From Proteobacteria bacterium ST_bin11 (lineage in GTDB: Bacteria > Pseudomonadota > Gammaproteobacteria > Methylococcales > Methylomonadaceae): a stretch of DNA of 64,000 bases. The notes beneath the pieces are model-generated. The model searched no databases. It saw only the letters and a program-made list of their open reading frames with translations, and was not told the DNA's origin. This document shows, one piece after another, positions 57,815-64,000 of this stretch. Where the stretch lies: the NCBI GenBank assembly GCA_002083615.1, contig MSXO01000005.1, positions 104,764 to 168,763 on the forward strand, in the 5' to 3' direction. Position 1 is the first letter of the stretch. Each line of letters starts with the position of its first letter. Made by a program: the position numbers and the translations under genes.

Positions 57815-57875
57815 TGATCAAAAACGCAACTAATGGGTGTTTATCCAATAATTTGGTATCGCACATCTTAGTATC

Positions 57876-60860
57876 ATGGACACACTAAAAAAGACTGTTG
57901 GAGTTTTGTTGCCGGCAATGCGTATCAGCCTGGCCCTGGTCTTACTAACTATTTGCTTAATATTTAGCGCCGAAATGTTAGGTTTTATGCCCGACAAATC
58001 AAAGTTCATGCTGGAGTCGCGCAAGCAGGTCAGTGAAGCGCTAGCTATTCAATTTTCCACCATCGCCCCTGATCAAGATCCACGCAAAATCGAGAAAATG
58101 CTAAATTCGCTGATCAGACGGAACCCGGAGATCCTGTCAGCAGGAATCAGGTTGCAAAACGGTCAGTTAATTTTTCAAATAGGCGAGCATATTAAAGAAT
58201 GGGCGGATTACGATAGCCAAAAATCCACGTCCACGCACTTGGTCGTTCCGATGTTTCGCGATTCCGAGAAATGGGGCGATATTGAATTTAAATTCGTGCC
58301 AATTGCCGGGGAATCCGCCGCCGACTTTCTTGAGCATCCCAGTTTTAAAATGGCGATATTCATTTTGGTTATCGGTTTTTTTATTTACCTGGCATTCATA
58401 CTCAGAACCTTAAAAATGCTCGATCCCAGCGCGGTTATCCCGGATCGGGTAAATGCAGCTTTTGACACCTTAGCGGAAGGCGTCATTATTATTGATGAGC
58501 AAGAGCAAATTGTTTTAGCCAATAACGCGTTTCTGCAAAAAATCGCCAGTTCGATGGCTGCTTTGATGGGAAAAAAGGCGTCTAAATTGACCTGGAAAAG
58601 CGCCGACGACTCAAGTGCTGATCTTTATCTGCCCTGGCAAACCGTTTTGAAAACCGGCAAAAGTTCTGTTGGCGCCCATTTGAAATTAATTAGCCCTAAT
58701 CAGGAGATATTTAAATTTGTAATCAATGCATCGCCTATTTCTGGTGGCAACGAGGCCACCCAAGGTGTCTTGATCACTCTCGATGACATTACCGAAATAG
58801 AAGAACGCAATACCAAGTTGCAAAGCATGGTCAGCAAATTGGAGGAAAGTCAGGCGGAAGTTAAAGAGCAAAACAAGGAATTACACTTTCTGGCGACCAG
58901 AGATTCTTTAACCGGTTGTTTAAACCGGCGAGCATTTAACGATCTGTTTGCAAAAGCGTTCGCCGATGCATTGCAACATAATTCGGAACTGTCATGCATC
59001 ATGGTCGACATCGATCATTTCAAACTGGTTAACGATAACTACGGTCATGCTACCGGCGACGTGATCATCAAATTGCTAGCCGAAATTTTAACCACCAACA
59101 CCCGCAAAGTCGATTTGGTTGGCCGCTATGGTGGCGAAGAGTTTTGCCTTGTGCTACCCGGATTGAGCGTTGATGAGGCCATTACGGTGGCTGAGCGTAT
59201 CCGCTTGCGCATCAAATCCGAATCGACCGCGCGTTACGAGACCGGGCCATGGGTCACGGCCAGCTTGGGTGTCGCCAGCATCTTTGACCAACCTGAAGAC
59301 CCTGGCGAACTCAATAAATTTGCCGATGAAGCGCTCTATGTGGCCAAAGAATCCGGCCGAAACCGAGTGGTGCGCTGGCAACGGCAAAACGAATTTGCAG
59401 AAAAAGTTAAACCTGACGCCAGGCCCGCCGAGCATAATCAGCCTGCAACACCAACAGTTGCTGAGATGGAAGACAGCAAAGTGTCGATGTTGCAGTTGCG
59501 GGTCGATGAACTCGAACAAATAGCCTCGCAAATTTCAACTGAACTGGACTATTCCAAACACTACGACACGCTTACCGGCTTACCGAATCAAGTGTTGTTT
59601 TACGACAGGGTCAATCAAGTCGTAGAAAGAGGTCATCGATACAGCCATTTAGCAGCCATATTTGTCATCGATATCGGTATGTTCGGCATGATTAACGCCA
59701 CCCTAGGGCGGGCGGTCGGCGATAACGTTTTGAAAGAAATCGCCGACCGCTTGAACGTTACTTTCAGAAAAAGCGATGACATATCGCGTTTGACACTTTC
59801 CCGCATAGGCGGCGATGTATTTGCGGTACTGATTCCTGAATTATCGAACAAAGAAGCGGTCACTTGGATGGTCGAGCGGCTGATGGATGCTTTGGCGGCT
59901 CCTGTCGAGATTGAGGGCAACACTATCTATATTACTGCTCACATCGGCATCAGCGTTTACCCGTCAGACGCCAATACGGTTGACGACTTAATCAACAATG
60001 CCATCACTGCGAAAACTTTTTGTAAAAAATCAAGCGCTGAAACCAGCTTTCAATTTTTTGATAACCAGATGCAAGACTTGTCGATCAAGCATTTGCACTT
60101 GGATAAAGAACTTCGCAGAGCCATTCAGAATCAAGAGTGGGAGCTGTTTTACCAACCGAAGCTGGACATTGCTTCTAAAGCCATTGTCGGGGTAGAGGCC
60201 TTGATCCGTTGGCGCCACCCAAGCAGGGGCTTGCTGACACCTTTTGAGTTTATCGATTTCGCCGAGCAACGCGGCTTGATTGTTGCCCTAGGCGAATGGG
60301 TGATCCGAACGGCCTGCCAACAACTGAAGCAGTGGGAGGATTTGGGCTTTGTGGATCGTAAAATTGCCGTCAATTTATCGGCTGTGCAATTGAAGCAGGA
60401 GGATTTTGTAGAAAAAGTTTTTGCCATCATCGCGGAGCACCAGATTGCCCCAAGACAACTGGAACTGGAAGTGACGGAAACGACCTTGATGAATAATTTC
60501 CAGGCCGCACTGACGGCGTTAAAACGCCTCAGCAGCCGAGGCATTGCCATATCAATCGACGATTTCGGCACTGGCTATTCGTCTTTAAGCTATCTGAAAA
60601 ACCTGCCGGTGGATAACTTAAAGATCGATAGATCGTTCATCATCGATATTTGTCATGACGACAATGATCAAAAAATCGTCAAGATGTTAATCAACATTGC
60701 GCATTCCATGAACATGAGTGTGATTGCCGAAGGCGTGGAAACCCAGGGCCAGTTTGATATTTTGGCTGCGTACGGTTGCGATGAAATTCAGGGATATTTG
60801 CTCAGCAAACCCATCCCCGCCGCAGAGATTATAAAGATGTTCAGCAAAGCCGACACTTAA
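57876..60860 (+). CDS. Membrane GGDEF-GGDEF-EAL protein with PAS domain
   Basis: 994 residues. Transmembrane segments at about 15-37 and 165-190 enclose a periplasmic sensor loop. A PAS domain (about 205-320) and coiled coil lead to a first GGDEF domain with active motif GGEEF (419-423). A second GGDEF-like domain has the degenerate motif GGDVF (645-649). The EAL domain keeps its key residues (EAL at 774-776, later IDDFGTGYSSL and IAEGVETQGQF). It should make and/or break cyclic di-GMP. It lies 61 bases after the giant gene on the same strand, so it is probably co-expressed and could gate production or release of the surface protein. Confidence 0.9.
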   Translation: MDTLKKTVGVLLPAMRISLALVLLTICLIFSAEMLGFMPDKSKFMLESRKQVSEALAIQFSTIAPDQDPRKIEKMLNSLIRRNPEILSAGIRLQNGQLIFQIGEHIKEWADYDSQKSTSTHLVVPMFRDSEKWGDIEFKFVPIAGESAADFLEHPSFKMAIFILVIGFFIYLAFILRTLKMLDPSAVIPDRVNAAFDTLAEGVIIIDEQEQIVLANNAFLQKIASSMAALMGKKASKLTWKSADDSSADLYLPWQTVLKTGKSSVGAHLKLISPNQEIFKFVINASPISGGNEATQGVLITLDDITEIEERNTKLQSMVSKLEESQAEVKEQNKELHFLATRDSLTGCLNRRAFNDLFAKAFADALQHNSELSCIMVDIDHFKLVNDNYGHATGDVIIKLLAEILTTNTRKVDLVGRYGGEEFCLVLPGLSVDEAITVAERIRLRIKSESTARYETGPWVTASLGVASIFDQPEDPGELNKFADEALYVAKESGRNRVVRWQRQNEFAEKVKPDARPAEHNQPATPTVAEMEDSKVSMLQLRVDELEQIASQISTELDYSKHYDTLTGLPNQVLFYDRVNQVVERGHRYSHLAAIFVIDIGMFGMINATLGRAVGDNVLKEIADRLNVTFRKSDDISRLTLSRIGGDVFAVLIPELSNKEAVTWMVERLMDALAAPVEIEGNTIYITAHIGISVYPSDANTVDDLINNAITAKTFCKKSSAETSFQFFDNQMQDLSIKHLHLDKELRRAIQNQEWELFYQPKLDIASKAIVGVEALIRWRHPSRGLLTPFEFIDFAEQRGLIVALGEWVIRTACQQLKQWEDLGFVDRKIAVNLSAVQLKQEDFVEKVFAIIAEHQIAPRQLELEVTETTLMNNFQAALTALKRLSSRGIAISIDDFGTGYSSLSYLKNLPVDNLKIDRSFIIDICHDDNDQKIVKMLINIAHSMNMSVIAEGVETQGQFDILAAYGCDEIQGYLLSKPIPAAEIIKMFSKADT

Positions 60861-61239
60861 GTTACTGGTTAACAGGCACTTCTCATTTGCGTCCGTCCTT
60901 TATGACCAACAAACGCGGTTGCCAAGAAAACAACCATCCGGACTCTAATCAGCTCTACTTAAAAAATCACATTTTGCCAAAACTTAGCCATGAAAATATA
61001 ACAACTTCTCCGCCTATCGTCCAAGCAGGGATTTACGTGGTAAGCTTTGCTAGGTGACCTGTTTTACGGTCAGTTCCGTTCCCTAAAACAGCAAGGCAGC
61101 TATCAAAATACAACGGTTATCAAAGCCAACTTTGTCAGTAACCATGAAAGACGTGTGTCACTGCTGTAATTTATTTAGCGCCAACCATCCCGACCTTAAA
61201 CATTAACAATGGCAAAAAAGGCCGCAGAATCCCAATAAA
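60861..61239. other. Gene-free stretch
   Basis: 379 bases with a weak GGTTG/CAACC stem near 60917-60935 that may end the GGDEF-EAL transcript. No gene or clear promoter was found. Confidence 0.3.
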
Positions 61240-61689
61240 ATGAAATTTAGAGTTTTTCTACAAAAACTATCCAGCCCGCGAGTTAGACGACGGTTAAAAA
61301 TTGGCCTTTCATTGTGGGGTGTGGCAATTACAATTAGCCTAATCTTTAAATTTGCTTATGATATTGGCTACTTTAAGGCGCAATCATTAATAAATGATAA
61401 AAACTCGGCAACACCTAACGTTACCCAAGTGGTGACAATTGAATCAGCTCAACGGATAGTGTCTGGGGCATTAAAAGAAGATCCTGGCAATCCAAAAACA
61501 ATTGTGATGCAGGTTATTGATAATAATCCGAAGCTGGCGACTATTATTATCGAGAACAATAAGCAAAGAAAGATCGGCTGGATTATCGAGATGCGTTTGT
61601 TTTTTACTGGCGATCTTTTTAATGACAATGGTTATAACTTAACCGAATCTATTCAACATCAGCACAATATCACTAGAAGCGAGAATTGA
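61240..61689 (+). CDS. Small single-pass membrane protein, unknown function
   Basis: 149 residues. A basic N-terminus (SSPRVRRRLKIGLSLWG) leads to one membrane span (about 22-45) and a soluble, Asn-rich domain with SAQRIVSGALKEDPGNPKT. I do not recognise a family. It stands alone, converging on the sorting-tag gene at 61953. Confidence 0.6.
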   Translation: MKFRVFLQKLSSPRVRRRLKIGLSLWGVAITISLIFKFAYDIGYFKAQSLINDKNSATPNVTQVVTIESAQRIVSGALKEDPGNPKTIVMQVIDNNPKLATIIIENNKQRKIGWIIEMRLFFTGDLFNDNGYNLTESIQHQHNITRSEN

Positions 61690-61816
61690 TTAGTGGTAAG
61701 CGCTTATATATCAGATTAATAGCTAGCTTAAGTTAGGCCGGCACCGGTTGTTATTAAGGAACATAGAGAAAGAGCTTTTTGTTTTTATTCCAGCTTTCAT
61801 CAGTAACGGTCCTGCG

Positions 61817-61856
61817 AAAAAATTAGTTTCCCACTTCTGGTCACGCGGGAAACTAA
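61817..61856 (-). terminator. Rho-independent terminator after the second sorting-tag gene
   Basis: A 10-bp dyad TTAGTTTCCC/GGGAAACTAA (61823-61832, 61847-61856) with a 14-base loop is followed on the minus strand by TTTTTT. It lies about 100 bases past the stop of the minus-strand gene. Confidence 0.75.
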
Positions 61857-61952
61857 GACAGTATCTCAAGTTTCAATGAACTAACATTCGTTCAGCTGTA
61901 AGACTCAGACGAGATTTTTGCATAACCAGATTGAAAATGGTTAGTGAAAAAG

Positions 61953-62723
61953 CTAAACCTTCAGTTTTCTTTGCCCAATAAATCCGACTAGAGCGCTGCC
62001 AAATAACCAAGCTGCACCTGGAATAGGCACTTGAGAGACAGTGATGGTGTTGCCATTAATACTGAAGAGCATGTTTGCGGAACTGAAGGTGACTTTGTAG
62101 TCCGCGTGATCAAGCACAGGATTGACGAAGCCGGTAGGTGCTGAAAAGCTGTCGCTAGCATTGGTTCCAGCTTCTGCCTCAGCAGGGTCCAGGCGGAAAT
62201 CAGCAATTAGAAACTGGTAATCACCCGGTGTCTTCACGGTAACGTCATACCAAGCATCGCGGCGAAAATGCACAGAACCGTCTACCGATGTCTCGCTCTG
62301 TAGGCGCGTGGTGCGTGTCAATGGACTGCTTGCAGGAGTATATCCATTGAAGTAGTTGCTTGTGTCATTGCAGTTATTTGCGACATCATCACAACGGAAA
62401 ATGGCCTCACTGGCTTTTATGGTGCCGCTATCGTGATAAAAGTACGTATCTGAATCAAGCCAAGTAAATTGGCCGTCCCCATTGATGTCTTGCGTGTAAT
62501 AGCCCGCAGTATTTATGTTGCTTTGTGAGGCTTCATAGGCGGCTACATCGACATTGAAGCTGCCGGTGCCGAGTATTTTGAATTTCCAGGCATCGAAGGT
62601 GGTGCCGCTGGAATTTTTATACAGTGTGCCGTTAATTGTCAGAGAGTTGGCCGCTTCGGCAGTAGACATATGGATACTACTAAACAGTGCGGCGGCGACG
62701 AGGGTTTTTAGAAAGGGATTCAT
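61953..62723 (-). CDS. Secreted protein with VPIPG-type C-terminal sorting tag
   Basis: 256 residues. Signal peptide (LKTLVAAALFSSIHMSTAEA), a beta-rich mature domain similar in style to DVUA0089-type secreted proteins, and a C-terminal VPIPGAAWLFGSALVGFIG plus basic QRKLKV. The start ATG has AGGA 7 bases upstream. A terminator hairpin lies between it and the upstream sorting-tag gene, so it is expressed by read-through or from its own unseen promoter. It has two cysteines (RCDDVANNC). Confidence 0.78.
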   Translation of the reverse strand: MNPFLKTLVAAALFSSIHMSTAEAANSLTINGTLYKNSSGTTFDAWKFKILGTGSFNVDVAAYEASQSNINTAGYYTQDINGDGQFTWLDSDTYFYHDSGTIKASEAIFRCDDVANNCNDTSNYFNGYTPASSPLTRTTRLQSETSVDGSVHFRRDAWYDVTVKTPGDYQFLIADFRLDPAEAEAGTNASDSFSAPTGFVNPVLDHADYKVTFSSANMLFSINGNTITVSQVPIPGAAWLFGSALVGFIGQRKLKV

Positions 62724-62748
62724 GTCATGTCCTTTTACCAGTCATAAA

Positions 62749-62777
62749 CCAAAAAGGCGAAGCCGACGCTTCGCCTT
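62749..62777 (-). terminator. Strong hairpin terminator/attenuator between the two sorting-tag genes
   Basis: AAGGCGAAGC and GCTTCGCCTT (62754-62763, 62768-62777) form a perfect 10-bp stem with a 4-base loop, followed on the minus strand by TTTTT. It should reduce transcription into the second gene. Confidence 0.85.
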
Positions 62778-62786
62778 GTGTCTTCA

Positions 62787-63650
62787 TTAAGCGCTGATGC
62801 CTGCTCTGCGGCGACCAAAGCCTATCATGCCGGCAACTGCTGTACCAAATAGCCACACTGCACCTGGGACAGGAACAGCTGCTACGGATATGCTGGCTTT
62901 GTAAAACTCGTTAGAATTGTCCGCACCATTGCCGCCAATCCACAAGAAGTATTTTCCTGCCGCCAAATTATCGAAAGTTTTGCTAACTGAACCGCCGTCA
63001 GTCGTGGTTGAGGCGTATCCAATGAAATCTAAGCCTCTCATTGCCAGAGGCAATTGGTCTGGATTAAAAGACAAGGAGTTAGGGTTATATGAGGCATGAT
63101 TTGGGTTGCTGACGTTGCCGATAGGGGAGGATGGCGCATCTGGGTTTGCATTCCAAGCTTGGTGCTTGTTACCGTGCGTAGTGCTACCCCAACCGCTAAA
63201 CAGGCTAAAGCCGGGTGCAAACGTTGAATTCAGGCTGCTGTCCGCTTCCACAGTAATGCTCAAGTTACCTGCAACGTCCAGATCAATCAAGCCGTAGTCC
63301 AAAGCGTTACCCCAACTAGAGCTTGATTTCCATCTGTTACCGGTAGATTCCAAAACGAAATTTTGGGCCACACCGGCCTTCGTTTTGGCGTCGGCGGCTG
63401 AGACTTCGTAAACATCGTTATAATGGTGGATATTCGCCAACCAAGTGGTGGGTAAATTGGCAATATAACCCTTGTCGACTGGTGATCCTCCTGTCCAACT
63501 ACCAGTTGTAATGGTCCCAGTTCCGTTCACGTTAGGTGCTTGACCTCCTGATGCATCAATATGATAAGACACATGCGCTTGTGCCGCCCCTGCACCCAAT
63601 AATGAAGCCGCAACAGCGCCTGCAATAGCCAGTTTTTTGAATTGAAACAT
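62787..63650 (-). CDS. Secreted protein with VPVPG-type C-terminal sorting tag
   Basis: About 287 residues from the ATG at 63650, which has AGGA 9 bases upstream; an ATG at 63659 sits almost on the AGGA and is less likely. Signal peptide (LAIAGAVAASLLGAGAAQA), a beta-rich mature domain with DFIGYASTTTDGGSVSKTF and KYFLWIGGNGADNSN, then VPVPGAVWLFGTAVAGMIG and GRRRAGISA. It is preceded by a sigma-54 promoter and a c-di-GMP-I-like riboswitch, so it is likely controlled by PrsR and by c-di-GMP. Confidence 0.85.
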   Translation of the reverse strand: MFQFKKLAIAGAVAASLLGAGAAQAHVSYHIDASGGQAPNVNGTGTITTGSWTGGSPVDKGYIANLPTTWLANIHHYNDVYEVSAADAKTKAGVAQNFVLESTGNRWKSSSSWGNALDYGLIDLDVAGNLSITVEADSSLNSTFAPGFSLFSGWGSTTHGNKHQAWNANPDAPSSPIGNVSNPNHASYNPNSLSFNPDQLPLAMRGLDFIGYASTTTDGGSVSKTFDNLAAGKYFLWIGGNGADNSNEFYKASISVAAVPVPGAVWLFGTAVAGMIGFGRRRAGISA

Positions 63651-63703
63651 TGTATTCATTCCTAATTGGTTTGGTTAAATGTGTGTCTCTCGTGCTTAAG
63701 AGA

Positions 63704-63780
63704 GTAACCCGGCTATCTTGTTAGGATTCAAGACCCGTGGCTTTCCGAACCCGCTTCGCAACGGGAGTGGCCGGTTAGCA
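63704..63780 (-). ncRNA. Cyclic-di-GMP-I (GEMM) riboswitch
   Basis: Read on the minus strand, TAACC (63773-63777) pairs with GGTTA inside GGGTTAC near 63704-63710 as the closing stem. One arm is CCCGTT-GCGA-AGCGGG, a 6-bp stem with a GNRA tetraloop as in the type-I aptamer. The conserved GGAAAGCCACGGG then leads into a second stem (GTCTTG/CAAGAT) that ends ATAGCCGGGTTAC. A small CTCTC/GAGAG hairpin (63687-63704) follows and could be the expression platform. It lies in the leader of the sorting-tag gene, between its sigma-54 promoter and start codon. Whether ligand turns the gene on or off cannot be told. Confidence 0.82.
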
Positions 63781-63844
63781 ACCCGGTATCGAATATGCAG
63801 CCAGTTTTTAACGAGAGCTATTCGGAGTTGCTAGTCGATACAAC

Positions 63845-63858
63845 GCAAAAGGTGTGCC
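63845..63858 (-). promoter_or_regulatory. Sigma-54 (-24/-12) promoter
   Basis: The minus strand reads GGCACACCTTTTGC: GG and GC separated by exactly 10 bases, with CAC after GG and TT before GC, close to the consensus TGGCAC-N5-TTGC. Transcription should start near 63833 and give a leader of about 180 bases containing the riboswitch. PrsR, encoded in this window, is a fitting activator. Confidence 0.7.
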
Positions 63859-64000
63859 GCTTTAGATTCGTTGAAATACGGGCTGTTGGAGGGGGCATTA
63901 AGAAGGGCTATCAAAAATATCGCGTCATTTGCCATGCTTGACTACGCCAAATAACCGATTTATGAAACTTAGTGTATTGTAAGCGCCCATCCCTACCATA

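Overview
The window looks like chromosomal DNA of a gammaproteobacterium, most probably a Methylococcales-type methanotroph. That guess rests on the combination of an XrtA/PEP-CTERM exopolysaccharide locus, secreted proteins with VPxPG-type C-terminal sorting tags, a DUF4347 giant surface protein and a fructokinase-like gene. No methane-oxidation or rRNA gene is present to confirm it. No tRNA, CRISPR array or intact insertion sequence was seen.

Region 1 (1-13.7 kb) is one end of a PEP-CTERM/exosortase exopolysaccharide locus. A minus-strand run encodes a cNMP-binding protein, an exosortase-associated acyltransferase, the TPR lipoprotein PrsT, a polysaccharide export lipoprotein, a chain-length determinant, a tyrosine autokinase, an outer-membrane beta-barrel and an AAA ATPase cut by the window edge. 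Divergent from it is the regulatory pair PrsK (histidine kinase) and PrsR (sigma-54 activator), followed by a second acyltransferase.

Region 2 (13.8-20.9 kb) is a minus-strand operon: circularly permuted ATP-grasp, alpha-E protein, an HPPD/VOC-like putative dioxygenase and a giant transglutaminase-DUF2126 protein. This kind of set has been predicted to make or modify an unknown peptide, and the dioxygenase is the unexpected member.

Region 3 (21-38 kb) is mostly housekeeping: a PfkB sugar kinase, a membrane protein, a lipoprotein divergent from a LysR regulator with two overlapping dyads, the dacA-dat-ybeD-lipB-lipA run and a STAND/BTAD regulator. Small secreted proteins, palindromic repeats and a DUF4105-like protein follow.

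Region 4 (38.1-60.9 kb) is the most striking. A 3581-residue cadherin/LamG/DUF4347 protein has a LEPR-XLL-like N-terminus but neither a Sec signal peptide nor RTX repeats. It is divergent from a six-gene operon of two HDOD proteins, a GAF-HlyD fusion, a PqqD-M50-HlyD fusion, a shortened SecA-like ATPase and a soluble adaptor. A GGDEF/GGDEF/EAL protein follows the giant gene. I propose a dedicated export machine for the giant protein.

Region 5 (61-64 kb) holds a small membrane protein and two minus-strand secreted proteins with sorting tags. Upstream of the first are a sigma-54 promoter and a cyclic-di-GMP-I-like riboswitch. These would tie the secreted proteins to PrsK/PrsR and to c-di-GMP, while a terminator hairpin separates the two genes.
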